Shown here one piece after another: positions 1-10,565 of a DNA stretch of 39,739 nucleotides. Made by a program: the position numbers and the translations under genes. Each line of letters opens with the position of its first letter. Position 1 is the first letter of the stretch. This DNA is from Cyanobium sp. NIES-981 (GTDB taxonomy: Bacteria; Cyanobacteriota; Cyanobacteriia; PCC-6307; Cyanobiaceae). The stretch spans positions 1-39,739 of the forward strand of contig CAMDLO010000001.1 of the NCBI GenBank assembly GCA_945901765.1. The letters run 5' to 3'. The notes under the pieces were generated by a model. That model had not been told where the DNA came from. It saw only the letters and a program-made list of their open reading frames with translations, and did no database searches.

Positions 1-2354
1 TGCAGCTCGGCAATGGCACCGCCCAGGTCTCCTCCGATCTGGCCGCCCTGGTGCAGAGCTCCCTGCAGGCAGCGGCCGGGATCGTGCTGCGCAACGTGAG
101 CGTGGATGCCGCCACAGGCCTGATCCGTGCCATTGCTTCGGCCAGCCGGAATTTCAGCCCAGCGGCCACCATCGCCACCCTGGCGTTGCCGGTCTCGGTG
201 GATCTGCAGACCGAACCGGATGAAACCTTCTCGCTCACCCTCAGCGACTTCGTGCAGGCGCAGACGGTCACCACCACCATCAGCAATCAGGATCCGCTGG
301 CCATTCGCCTCACCGGCCCCGGCTCCGTACTGGAAGGCGCCACCGCCACCCCCTACACCGTCTCCCTGGATGGCGTTGGCCTCGGCGCTGGTGCCAGCGT
401 TTCCTTCTCCCTCGATTCCGCCTCCGGCTCCGCCACTGAAGGTCTCGATTTCAACGCTCTGGTCGCCGCCGGACTCACCGCCGCAACGGGCATCACCCTC
501 AGCGGCATCACCACCGCTGCCGACGGGTCGATCGCCGTCACCGCAACCAACACCAGCGGAGTCGATCTGATCGCTGATGCAGCGCTCCTGACGCTCAAGC
601 TCAAGACTGCCAACGATGCCGTCGTGGAAGGAGACGAATCCTTCGATCTCCGCCTCTCCAGCAGCTCCACCGCTGTCAACCCGCCCACCCTCTCCACCAC
701 CATCACCGATGACGATGGCCCAGCCCTGAAGCTGACCGGCTCGGCCTCCATCGCAGAAGGGGCCACCACCACCTACGCACTCGCTCTCGATGGCGTCGGC
801 CTCGGCGCAGGGCGGGCAGTGTCCTTCACGCTCGATTCCACCTCCGGCTCCGCCGCGGAAGGGAACGATTTCAGCAAACTTGTCTTTGCTGATCTCAAGC
901 CAGCTGCAGGCGTGAAACTGAAGCGCCTCAGCACCGATCCGCTCACCAAAGCGGTCACCATCAGCGCCACCAACATCAGCGGCACCGATCTGGCCACCGG
1001 TGCAGAGCTGCTCCGCGTTCCGATCAAAACCACCAACGACCAGACGGCGGAAGGCGCTGAAACCTATGCGGTGACTCTGAGCAGCAACACAGCCTCCGTG
1101 GCGGCACCTGCGCTCACCACCAGAATCAAGGATGACGATCAGGTTGCGATTCGTCTCAAAAGCAAGACCAGAGTCCGTGAAGGGGATGCCGCCAGTTATG
1201 CCATCGGCCTCGATGGGGTCGGCCTGGGCTGGGGCCGCAGCATCAGCCTGAGCGTGAATACGGCTGGCGAGAGTGCCAGGCAGCCGACCGATTTTGCCCC
1301 GCTGCTGCCGGGCTCCTTCAGCGCTGAAGCGGGCGTGAGCCTGGGCAGCATCAGCACAGATCCTGTAACCGGGGCGCTGACACTGACCGTGACCAACAGC
1401 AGTGGTGAAGATCTGGCAACCAATGCGCAGCTGCTCAACTTTGCCGTCGGCACCAGCAACGACGCGGTGGTGGAAGGCAACGAAACCTATGCCGTGAAAC
1501 TCAGCAGGAGCACAGCAGCAGTGAGTACCCCCACGATCAACACCACCATCACCGATGACGATGCCGCCGTGATCACACTCAGCGGTTCCGCCAGCGTTCA
1601 GGAAGGGAATACAGCCGCTTATGCGGTGTCTCTTGATGGGGTTTCGCTCGGTGCAGGCCAGAGTGTGAAGCTGGTACTGGATACGATCAGTGGCAGTGCC
1701 ACCGAAGGCAGCGATTTCGCGGCATTGGTTGCCGCTGGGCTTAAAGCTGCTCCGGGATTGAAACTGAGCGACATCAGCATCCAGGCCAGCACGAAGGCGG
1801 TGAGGCTGACCGTCACAAACAGGAGCAACGCGGATCTGGCCGTTGGAGCACCGCTGCTGAGTTTCACGCTGAACACAATCGATGACAGCACCGTGGAGGT
1901 CACGGAGGCGTATCGGGTGACCTTGACCAGCAGCACAGCCGATGTCAGCAGCGGGTCTTTGACGACCACCATCACCGACAACGACATCGCCACGCCAGTC
2001 GAGCCACCAAGCGGAGGGGGTGGCAGCAACCCTGTATCCCCAGGCAATCCGTTCCTGAACGGGGGTAAGCCGGAAGACATTCTTGACACCATTTTCGGCA
2101 AAGGCCGCCCCCGCGTCCGTCGTAAGGCTGCTGCTGATCCGATCGTGGAGTCCCGGCAACGGCTGATCGACACCAGATCCCGACGCAGCGCCGACCGCAT
2201 CCAGAACGGGGCCGCGATGGAGGACTCCCTAGCCATCTCCTCCATCGGCAGCGACGTCACGGTTGCCACTCGCCCATGGCAGGACCCACGCCTGGACGGA
2301 AGCACGGCGCTGCCACTGAGCAGAACAGACAACGGCACACTCCCATGGCTGTGA
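1..2354 (+). CDS. Calx-beta-like repeat protein, 5' truncated by window edge
   Basis: The reading frame is open from base 3 of the window, so the true start lies upstream. It encodes the tail of a modular, probably secreted or surface protein. Four full repeats of about 140 residues follow a partial one (DNA about 297-716, 717-1136, 1137-1553, 1554-1982). Each has a GSxxEG opening, a central SLDGVGLGAG-like segment, an acidic ExxEGxExY/F block and an ITDDD end, as in Calx-beta domains that bind calcium in extracellular proteins. After the last repeat come a Gly-Ser linker, a short basic segment (RPRVRRK) and about 100 residues of low complexity. The repeats are also similar at DNA level, which suggests recent duplication. 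No catalytic domain is visible. Adhesion or exoprotein function is inference from the domain family. Confidence 0.8.
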   Translation, partial: QLGNGTAQVSSDLAALVQSSLQAAAGIVLRNVSVDAATGLIRAIASASRNFSPAATIATLALPVSVDLQTEPDETFSLTLSDFVQAQTVTTTISNQDPLAIRLTGPGSVLEGATATPYTVSLDGVGLGAGASVSFSLDSASGSATEGLDFNALVAAGLTAATGITLSGITTAADGSIAVTATNTSGVDLIADAALLTLKLKTANDAVVEGDESFDLRLSSSSTAVNPPTLSTTITDDDGPALKLTGSASIAEGATTTYALALDGVGLGAGRAVSFTLDSTSGSAAEGNDFSKLVFADLKPAAGVKLKRLSTDPLTKAVTISATNISGTDLATGAELLRVPIKTTNDQTAEGAETYAVTLSSNTASVAAPALTTRIKDDDQVAIRLKSKTRVREGDAASYAIGLDGVGLGWGRSISLSVNTAGESARQPTDFAPLLPGSFSAEAGVSLGSISTDPVTGALTLTVTNSSGEDLATNAQLLNFAVGTSNDAVVEGNETYAVKLSRSTAAVSTPTINTTITDDDAAVITLSGSASVQEGNTAAYAVSLDGVSLGAGQSVKLVLDTISGSATEGSDFAALVAAGLKAAPGLKLSDISIQASTKAVRLTVTNRSNADLAVGAPLLSFTLNTIDDSTVEVTEAYRVTLTSSTADVSSGSLTTTITDNDIATPVEPPSGGGGSNPVSPGNPFLNGGKPEDILDTIFGKGRPRVRRKAAADPIVESRQRLIDTRSRRSADRIQNGAAMEDSLAISSIGSDVTVATRPWQDPRLDGSTALPLSRTDNGTLPWL
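297..1982 (+). repeat. Four tandem ~420-bp coding repeats (Calx-beta modules)
   Basis: Tandem in-frame units of about 417-430 bp lie inside the partial gene at the left end. Boundaries fall at the gatgacgat (DDD) codons near 711, 1132 and 1555. Shared blocks include a ctcgatggcgtcggcctcgg-like segment in each unit. The similarity at both protein and DNA level points to expansion by duplication or recombination between units. Confidence 0.75.
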
Positions 2355-2448
2355 GGCAATCCCACAGCGCAGCGGGGCTAACCGGCAACTTTGCCTATGG
2401 AACCGGCCGATCGACTCGATACGGTGCCTGCCAACAGGAGTACGGATC

Positions 2449-2703
2449 ATGCAGGCCCAGTTCATGCAGACACGAGTCAAGTCGGGCAGGACTCCGTCTA
2501 ACCGTGCAATCCGTGACCGCCTGGCAGGACGGAATCCAGGCCTTTCCCTGAAATCAGCAGGCATCGGCGAGGTGCTTGCCTGTCTCCGCACCCTGGCCTT
2601 GCTCAGCAGCCTGATGCTGCTCTGCGGTTGGCAGATCGAGCAGCTCCGGCTCAGCGACGCCGCCGTGCCGGTGGTGGCCGATCCGGTGCACCCCTACCCC
2701 TGA
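2449..2703 (+). CDS. Small putative membrane protein (84 aa)
   Basis: I do not recognise the family. The protein has a basic N-terminal third and one hydrophobic stretch (residues about 46-62, LRTLALLSSLMLLCGW), then a short polar tail, so it would be a single-pass membrane protein. An AGGAG element sits 8-13 nt before the ATG and supports this start. It ends 8 nt before the next gene on the same strand and may be cotranscribed with it. Weak points are its short length and the lack of a recognised domain. It could be a chance frame in GC-rich DNA, but the ribosome binding site and spacing favour a gene. Confidence 0.5.
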   Translation: MQAQFMQTRVKSGRTPSNRAIRDRLAGRNPGLSLKSAGIGEVLACLRTLALLSSLMLLCGWQIEQLRLSDAAVPVVADPVHPYP

Positions 2704-2711
2704 ACCGCCCC

Positions 2712-3023
2712 ATGCCCTGGTACGTGAAGCTGGAAGAGGGGCTGGTCGACAAGCAGCGCTTTGATGCGGTGGTGCCGGATCATCGGCGCTGGCTGGAGCA
2801 ACTGGAGCGCGACGGTCACCAACCCCGCAGCGGGTACTGGGCTGACCGGGTGGGCCAGCCTGGTGCCGGCGGCATGTTGCTGTTCCACGCAGCCGACTGG
2901 GCAGAAGCCGAGGCGCTGGTGCGGCGTGATCCACTGGTGCGCGCGGGATGCGTGCGCTGGTGGCTGCACGAATGGCGCCAGGTGCCGCTCAGGAATGAAA
3001 CAACAGCACCAGGCCCGAATTGA
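2712..3023 (+). CDS. YciI-like protein (103 aa)
   Basis: This is a small YciI / dimeric alpha-beta barrel type protein. It starts MPWYVKLEEGLV, has the family's His-Arg segment (PDHRRWLEQL), a G(A)GGMLLF strand and a downstream RRDPLVRAG motif, where YciI proteins have a D-P-[FL]-V active-site region. The biochemical role of YciI proteins in cyanobacteria is largely unknown. The longer frame from 2628 was rejected because it would overlap the preceding gene and lie outside the conserved domain. Its last 35 bases overlap the 3' end of the convergent gene at 2989-3231. Confidence 0.75.
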   Translation: MPWYVKLEEGLVDKQRFDAVVPDHRRWLEQLERDGHQPRSGYWADRVGQPGAGGMLLFHAADWAEAEALVRRDPLVRAGCVRWWLHEWRQVPLRNETTAPGPN

Positions 3024-3231
3024 GCTGGTGAAACTCGCGCTCCTCCCGGCTCAGATCCAGCCCCACCTGCAGCCCTTCCTGCAGGGCCGCCTCAAACGGA
3101 GGGGATGTGGGTGCCACCCCGGCGCTCCACAGGGCTGCAATTCCGACCGGGGTGGCATGCCAGCGAAACTGCGGCGTTGTGCCGATCTCCGGCTCGGTCA
3201 GGGCTTCCTCCAGCAGGTCGCGAATCGGCAT
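2989..3231 (-). CDS. Conserved small protein of unknown function (80 aa)
   Basis: It starts MPIRDLLEEAL, with a GGGGAG ribosome binding element directly upstream of the ATG at 3229-3231. The protein is acidic and soluble, with no membrane segment or signal peptide. I recognise no domain. It lies 49 nt after cobD on the same strand and probably belongs to that transcript. Its 3' end overlaps the convergent YciI-like gene by 35 bp. The longer frame to 3330 would run into cobD and is Cys/Arg-rich out-of-family sequence, so the shorter start was chosen. Confidence 0.6.
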   Translation of the reverse strand: MPIRDLLEEALTEPEIGTTPQFRWHATPVGIAALWSAGVAPTSPPFEAALQEGLQVGLDLSREEREFHQLNSGLVLLFHS

Positions 3232-3280
3232 GGCTCCCCAGACGTGCCCGCAGCATCGGCATGACCCGCGGCGGGGGCAA

Positions 3281-4351
3281 TCAGCTGAGAGTTTTCGTGA
3301 TGAAGCGCACCGCAGCAGGCCCGGCCGCAAACAGCAGCCAGAGCCAGCTCAACCGGCCCGTGAGCGCCAGCATTCGCCTGACGGCGGCTGCATCCGGTGC
3401 CGGCTGCCCCGCCGCCAGCACTGGTTTGGCACGCTGCTCGCCGCCGTAGCTGTTCACACCGCCAAGCTGCACTCCCACCACCCAGGCGTAGGCGGCCTGG
3501 GAGACGCCGGCGTTGGGCGAGGGGTCGGCGCGGCCATCGCGAAGCGCCAGCCGCAGCACTGCAGGCGCTCGCCAAGGCCTGGCGCTCACCAGCGCCAGGC
3601 TGGCAGCCGTGCACCGGCAGGGCAGCCACACCAGCAGGTCATCGAGCCGGGCACCGGCCGTTCCCAGCCAGCGCAGGCGACCGTGTCGGTACCCCAGCAT
3701 CGAATCGAGAGTGCTCGCCGCCTTGAACGCCCAGGCCCAGGCCAACGGACCAGGCAGGGCAGCGCTCCCCCGACAGGCCCAGGAACCACTCCACAGCATC
3801 GCCCCCACCAGCATCCAGAACAGGGGCGCGAACAGCCCATCCACGGCGTTTTCACTGGCGGTTTCGGCGGCGGCCCGCAGCAGCTGCGGGCCGTCGAGAG
3901 CGGCCGTGTCGCGGCCGACGATCCAGGCCAGCGCCCGGCGCGCCGGCTGCAGGGGGCTCTCGCCCCCAGCGCCGACCGGGGTCTGGGCCACGGGGCTGGC
4001 CTCCGGCAGGGCTTCCAGCACCCGCCCAACTGCCTGCGCCAGGCTGCGGCCGGCCAGGGCGCTGGCCAGGGCCAGCACCAGCAGCACTACCGCTGTCCAG
4101 GCCCACCAGCCACCCCGGCCCAGGCCAGCCAGGGCCAGCTGCTCAACCCCCCAGCCGACCAGGGCGCTGCCGCCCACCAGCAGCAGGGTGATGGCGAAAC
4201 CGGCCAGGCGCAGGGCCCAGGGACGTTCGCCAGCCCAGGACTCGGCCAGGCCCCGCAGCCGGGTGATGCACCAACCCATGCACACCACCGGGTGCGGCCA
4301 GGCCCGCGGATCGCCCACCAGCCGATCCAGGCCGCAGGCCAGGGCCACCAA
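3281..4351 (-). CDS. cobD: Adenosylcobinamide-phosphate synthase CobD/CbiB
   Basis: This is an integral membrane enzyme of cobalamin synthesis that attaches the aminopropanol (phosphate) arm to adenosylcobyric acid. The family pattern is clear: an N-terminal LDRLVGDPRAWPHPV motif, several hydrophobic segments, AETASENAVDGLFAPLFW in the middle, and a C-terminal LDSMLGYRHGRL with ARLDDLL. At about 356 residues it is a little longer than usual. The start is uncertain. No ATG is available, and the frame opens with a TTG (4349-4351) followed by GTG. Upstream in-frame codons run into the end of ilvC, so it may be translationally coupled to ilvC, whose stop is at 4378-4380. Picocyanobacteria make pseudocobalamin, so the true substrate may be the related precursor. 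Confidence 0.88.
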   Translation of the reverse strand: MVALACGLDRLVGDPRAWPHPVVCMGWCITRLRGLAESWAGERPWALRLAGFAITLLLVGGSALVGWGVEQLALAGLGRGGWWAWTAVVLLVLALASALAGRSLAQAVGRVLEALPEASPVAQTPVGAGGESPLQPARRALAWIVGRDTAALDGPQLLRAAAETASENAVDGLFAPLFWMLVGAMLWSGSWACRGSAALPGPLAWAWAFKAASTLDSMLGYRHGRLRWLGTAGARLDDLLVWLPCRCTAASLALVSARPWRAPAVLRLALRDGRADPSPNAGVSQAAYAWVVGVQLGGVNSYGGEQRAKPVLAAGQPAPDAAAVRRMLALTGRLSWLWLLFAAGPAAVRFITKTLS

Positions 4352-4377
4352 CAGCAGCGGCTGGAGCGCCAGCGGGA

Positions 4378-5409
<1,032 letters not shown>

Positions 5410-5463
5410 TTACGCAAGCGTGTTGCTCGTCCCCCGGAACACCGCCGGCAACCGCCCCTGAAC

Positions 5464-6066
5464 TCAGGCCTCGCTGGGATGGGCGATCACCCGGTCGATC
5501 AGGCCGTAGTCCCTGGCTTCGGCGGCACTGAGGAAATAATCCCGGTCGGTGTCCTTCTCGATCTTCTCGAACGGTTGGCCGGTCATGTCGGCCATCGAAT
5601 GGTTGAGCATGTCCTTGATCCGCAGGATCTCCTTCGCCTCGATCTCGATGTCGCTGGCCTGGCGCTGGCTGGTGCCGCCCAGGGGCTGGTGGATCATGAT
5701 CCGGCTGTGGGGCAGCGCCAGCCGTTTGCCCTTGGTGCCGGCACCCAGCAGGAAGGCGCCCATCGAAGCGGCCAGACCGACGCAGATCGTCACCACGTCG
5801 GATTTGACGTACTGCATGGTGTCGTAGATCGCCAGACCGGCGGTCACCGATCCCCCCGGTGAATTGATGTAGAGATAAATCGGCTTGGTGCTGTCCTCGG
5901 AATCGAGGTAGAGCATCTGGGCCACCAGGGCATTGGCCACGGCGTCATTCACCTCCGAGCCGAGAAACAGGATCCGCTCCACCCCCAGGCGGGTGTAGAT
6001 GTCGACCCAGCGCTCGTACTGGCTGCCGGGCAGGCGGTAGGGAACGCTGGGGGTGCCGATGGGCAT
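5464..6066 (-). CDS. clpP: ATP-dependent Clp protease proteolytic subunit (ClpP3-type)
   Basis: This is a serine peptidase subunit of the Clp barrel. The catalytic triad is intact: Ser101 in [11 protein letters not shown], His126 in [10 protein letters not shown] and Asp176 in [11 protein letters not shown]. The length of 200 residues is typical, and there is no obvious propeptide. It lies 97 bp downstream of clpR on the same strand. In Synechococcus elongatus the clpR-clpP3 operon encodes the mixed ClpP3/ClpR core, and this gene order supports the ClpP3 assignment. That core partners with ClpC chaperones, which are not in this window. Confidence 0.95.
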   Translation of the reverse strand: MPIGTPSVPYRLPGSQYERWVDIYTRLGVERILFLGSEVNDAVANALVAQMLYLDSEDSTKPIYLYINSPGGSVTAGLAIYDTMQYVKSDVVTICVGLAASMGAFLLGAGTKGKRLALPHSRIMIHQPLGGTSQRQASDIEIEAKEILRIKDMLNHSMADMTGQPFEKIEKDTDRDYFLSAAEARDYGLIDRVIAHPSEA

Positions 6067-6163
6067 GGCTCAGGGGAACGGGGTGGTGGAGAGGTGAGCG
6101 GAACGAACGGGGGAAGGGACTGACACCGGAGCCATATGCTTCGGCGCTCTGCCTGGGCGGTGA

Positions 6164-6874
6164 TCAGCCGATGCCTGCCGGACTGCGGTCGGCGCTGGGC
6201 AGCTCGGCCCCGGCACCGCCGCCGGGCAGGTCCTTGCGGCTGCTCAGCACCCGATCGATCAGCCCGTAGTCCAGTGCCTCCTGGGCGGTGAGGTAGGTCA
6301 TGCGATCGGAATCGCGTGACAGCTGCTCCACGCTCTTGCCGGTGTTGTCCGCCAGCATCTCCAGCATGGTGCGCTTGTTGTGCAGCACTTCCTGGGCACG
6401 GATCTGAATGTCGCTGGCCTGGCCGCGGGCGCCGCTGCGGGGCTGGTGCAGCACGATCGAGGCATGGGGCAGAGCGGCCCGCTGCCCCTTGGTGCCAGCG
6501 CTGAGGATCATCGCTGCGGTGCCCATCGCCTGGCCGATGCAGATCGTGTGCACCGGCGGCTTCACATAACGGATCGTGTCGGCGATGGCGAAGGCCTCGG
6601 TCTCGAAGCCGATGGCATCGCCGGTGAACCAGGAGGTGCCGGTGGAGTTGATGTAGAAGAAAATCGGCTTTTCCGGATTGTCGAATTCCAGATAGAGGAG
6701 CTGGGCGATGATCAGCTCGGTCACGTCGATGCCCATCTGACGCTTGGCGTCATCGTCGCTGAACAGGGGCAGACCCAGGTACACGATCCGCTCCTTGAGC
6801 AGCAGGGAGGGCAGATCGGGCGGCGGCGTGCGCATCACGGCGGAATCGCCGTAATAGGGGGCTGACACCGACAT
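6164..6874 (-). CDS. clpR: ClpR, inactive ClpP-like subunit of the Clp core
   Basis: The fold is that of ClpP, but the nucleophile region reads IGQAMGTAAMIL, so the catalytic Ser of the GxAASMG motif is replaced by Gly. His remains in IVLHQPRSG. This is the hallmark of cyanobacterial and plastid ClpR, a non-catalytic partner in mixed heptameric rings. There is also the ClpR-specific insertion STGTSWFTGDAIGFETEA in place of the usual NSPGG segment. The start MSVSAPYYGDSAVM gives 236 residues. The upstream frame is Pro/Arg-rich and was left out. It is followed by clpP on the same strand. Confidence 0.93.
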   Translation of the reverse strand: MSVSAPYYGDSAVMRTPPPDLPSLLLKERIVYLGLPLFSDDDAKRQMGIDVTELIIAQLLYLEFDNPEKPIFFYINSTGTSWFTGDAIGFETEAFAIADTIRYVKPPVHTICIGQAMGTAAMILSAGTKGQRAALPHASIVLHQPRSGARGQASDIQIRAQEVLHNKRTMLEMLADNTGKSVEQLSRDSDRMTYLTAQEALDYGLIDRVLSSRKDLPGGGAGAELPSADRSPAGIG

Positions 6875-6905
6875 CCGCTGACCTTTGGCTGGCACTGGCC
6901 TGAGC

Positions 6906-8030
6906 CTAGCGGGGGGGCCTGGCCCGACGCCGGGCCGGCGGGGGATCGCCACTGCCCTCCACGGGCGCCGCGGCGCTGCGGGCGAACACGATGCGGCCGG
7001 TGGGGTTCTGGAGTGCGCCGGTCACCACCACGGCGAGCCGCTCACCGATGCGACCACGCCCCCCCTCGACCACCACCATCGTGCCGTCGTCGAGATACCC
7101 CACCCCCTGGTCGGCCTCCTTGCCATCGCGCACGATCTTGAGCTGCAGCTCATCACCAGGCTGAACCTCCGGCCGCAGGGCGATCACCAGCTCGCTCAGG
7201 TTGAGCACCTTCAGGTCTTTCACCTCGGCCACCTTGGCCAGGTTGTAGTCAGCGGTGAGCAGGGTGCCGCCCGTATCGGCGGTGAGGGCCTGCAGCTTGT
7301 CGTCGACACCATTGCCCTCGTAGCGGGTGCTGTTCACCACAAGCCGGCGGCCATAGGTCTCCCGCAGCTCGCTCAGCAGTTTCAGACCACGCCGGCCGCG
7401 GCCGCGCTTATCGGCGTTGGCGGAGTCAGCCAGCGCCTGAAGCTCATCAATCACGCACTGGGCCACGATCACCTGGCCCTCGAGCAGGCCCGAATCCAGC
7501 AGGCCGCGGATGCGGCCGTCGATGATCACGCTGGTGTCGAGAATCTTGGCGCTGGCGGGCTGCAGCACCCCCTCGGCCACCAGCAGGGCCTCGGCATTGC
7601 CGGGGGAGAACAGGCGCAGCAGGGTGCGGCCGTGCACCTCCGCCAGGTTGTAGCCCGACACCCCGAAGAACACGTTGCTGAGCACCGCCGCCAGCGGCTT
7701 GACGAACACCACCTCCCAGGGCAGCGGCAGCAGCAGGATCGGGGCCAGCAGCAGGTTCGCCACCAGCAGCCCCAGGATCAGTCCCACCGCCCGGCTGATC
7801 AGCAGGTCGGTGGGCATCGAGCGCACCTGGGCCATCAGGCGCCGGCGCAGCTGACCGAAAAAGAAGCCCGCCAGCAGCCCGAAGAAGGCGCCGAAGCCCG
7901 CCAGCACCGTCCGCAGCCCCTCCGGATTGTCGACCTGCTCCAGCAGCTGGCCCGGCAGCAGATCCACGCCCAGCCAGCCGGCGGCCGCGCCCGAGACCAG
8001 GAACAGCACCAGAATGAGGGAGTCGACCAT
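6906..8030 (-). CDS. Membrane PIN-TRAM domain protein (YacL-like)
   Basis: Four N-terminal membrane segments (residues about 4-25, 41-60, 75-103, 108-130) are followed by a PIN domain (from ILDTSVIIDGRI; acidic residues D165, D171 and E196, with further ones near TADYN) and a C-terminal TRAM-like RNA-binding region (about 300-350). This architecture matches the YacL family of putative membrane-anchored ribonucleases found in Firmicutes and cyanobacteria. The substrate is not known. The start MVDSLILVLFLV was chosen because it begins the first membrane helix, and the upstream extension is Arg/Cys-rich. It lies 31 bp upstream of clpR on the same strand, so they may share a transcript. It is divergent from hemW. 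Confidence 0.9.
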   Translation of the reverse strand: MVDSLILVLFLVSGAAAGWLGVDLLPGQLLEQVDNPEGLRTVLAGFGAFFGLLAGFFFGQLRRRLMAQVRSMPTDLLISRAVGLILGLLVANLLLAPILLLPLPWEVVFVKPLAAVLSNVFFGVSGYNLAEVHGRTLLRLFSPGNAEALLVAEGVLQPASAKILDTSVIIDGRIRGLLDSGLLEGQVIVAQCVIDELQALADSANADKRGRGRRGLKLLSELRETYGRRLVVNSTRYEGNGVDDKLQALTADTGGTLLTADYNLAKVAEVKDLKVLNLSELVIALRPEVQPGDELQLKIVRDGKEADQGVGYLDDGTMVVVEGGRGRIGERLAVVVTGALQNPTGRIVFARSAAAPVEGSGDPPPARRRARPPR

Positions 8031-9288
8031 GGCCCTGGTTCCGGCTGTGACCGCACTCAGCCAGGCAGCATGCCTGAAACTGCGGCATCTGGCCTGCCTG
8101 GGTAACCGCACTTGATCCCACCGCCGCCCCACGCACCGGCATCGCGTCCTGCCAGCCCGGTGCCTCCAGCACCCCGCAGCGCCTACCTGCACATCCCCTT
8201 CTGCCACCGCCGCTGCTTTTACTGCGACTTTCCGGTGGTGCCCCTGGGGGACCGGGCCGGGGGCGAGGCGGGAGCGACAGGGTCCGGTTCGATTGCCGTC
8301 TACCTGAGTCTGCTGCAGCGGGAGATCGCCGCCTCACCACCGGGCCCCGCACTCAGCACGGTGTATCTGGGCGGCGGCACCCCCTCCCTGCTCACCCCGG
8401 CCCAGGTGGCCGCCCTGCTGACCAGCCTGCGCCAGCGATTCGGCCTGGCCTCCGGGGCGGAGATCAGCCTGGAACTGGATCCGGCCAGCTTCGATCAGCG
8501 CCGCCTCGCCGGCTATCTCGCCGCGGGGGTCAACCGGGTGAGCCTGGGGGGCCAGAGCTTCGACGATGGCGTGCTCCAGGCCCTGGGGCGCCGCCACAGC
8601 GCGGAGGCGCTGCATGATGCCACCGGCTGGCTGGCGCAGGCTCATCGCGAAGGGGCCCTGTCCAGCTGGAGTCTCGATCTGATCCAGGCCGTGCCGGGGG
8701 AACACATCGAGAGCTGGCGGCAGCAACTGCACCTGGCCGTCGCCAGCGGTGCACCCCACCTCTCGGTCTACGACCTGACGATCGAACCCGGCACGGTGTT
8801 TGCCCGCCGGCTGGAGCAGAACCGGCTGGAGCTGCCGGATGCCGATCTCGCCGCCGATCTGATGGACCTCACCTGCAGCGAGCTGCGGGCGGCCGGCTTC
8901 GGGCGCTACGAGATCTCCAACTACGCCCGGCCTGGCCATGCCTCACGCCACAACCGGGTGTACTGGAGCGGAGCGGGCTGGTGGGGCTTCGGCATGGGGG
9001 CCACCGCCGCCCCCTGGGGCGAGCGGCAGGCCCGGCCGCGCACCCGGGACGCCTACGCCGCCTGGCTGGAGCAGCCGGCCGCCCAGCCGCCAGGGGCAGC
9101 GCCCCCGCCGCTGGATGAGTGGTTGATGGTGGGGCTGCGCCGGCGGGAAGGGGTGTCCATGCCCCGGCTGCTGGCCGCCGCCGGCGTGCGGGGGCCGGCC
9201 CTGGGGGCGGTGCTGGCGGAGCTTCGCGCGGAGCTGGCTCCCTGGCTGGAGCGAGGGCTGGTGCTGGTGGAGGGTCCTCGCTGGCGGC

Positions 9289-10140
<852 letters not shown>

Positions 10141-10177
10141 GGCGCGGGAGCGGTGAAGGGCATTGCTAGCATCGCTC

Positions 10178-10278
10178 TCGACTCGGACCCATGCGGCCCG
10201 GACGCCTAAATCTGGTCAGGACCGGAAGGGAGCAGCCACACGGGATGCTCCAGGCAGGCGTGGACTCCGGGTCACCCC
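10178..10278 (+). ncRNA. ffs: Small signal recognition particle RNA (4.5S-type)
   Basis: The diagnostic apical hairpin of bacterial SRP RNA is present: GGTCAGGACC-GGAA-GGGAGCAGCC around 10213-10236, where GGAA is the GNRA-type tetraloop and AGCAGCC belongs to the Ffh-binding internal loop. The flanks pair to form the long stem: GACCC (10186-10190) with GGGTC (10269-10273), and ACGCCT (10202-10207) with AGGCGT (10256-10261). The ends are estimated from pairing and are good to about 5 nt. It is divergent from panB. A TAGCAT element at 10167-10172 could be the -10 box. Confidence 0.9.
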
Positions 10279-10320
10279 CTTGCATCGGCTCCAGCCCCTT
10301 CAGCTGGGCTGTTGTTTGCC

Positions 10321-10360
10321 CTGCGACCCAGGCTTTAGCCCTGCGACCCAGGCTTCAGCC
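10321..10360. repeat. Two 20-bp tandem repeats
   Basis: Two adjacent units of CTGCGACCCAGGCTTYAGCC differ at one base, and a third partial copy (CTGC) follows at 10361. They lie just after the SRP RNA, in a stretch without a supported gene. Confidence 0.85.
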
Positions 10361-10411
10361 CTGCCTCATCTCCCCCGCAGGTACGGGAGCGCCGCTTTGG
10401 TTTCCAACCCT

Positions 10412-10445
10412 TGATACGGGGCTCGCGGTGATACGGGGCTCGCGC
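10412..10445. repeat. Two 17-bp tandem repeats
   Basis: Two adjacent copies of TGATACGGGGCTCGCGG occur, the second ending in C. They lie in the same gene-free interval as the 20-bp and 19-bp arrays but share no sequence with them. Confidence 0.85.
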
Positions 10446-10565
10446 CGCTGCTCTCTCAGGGTGAGAGTTCCGGCATGGCTCCCGGCCAGATCCTGAAGGT
10501 TGCGCACAAGCAACAGAAGGGTTCAACACCTCAATCGTGAACTGGGTTGCAAGACTCGGAGACAT

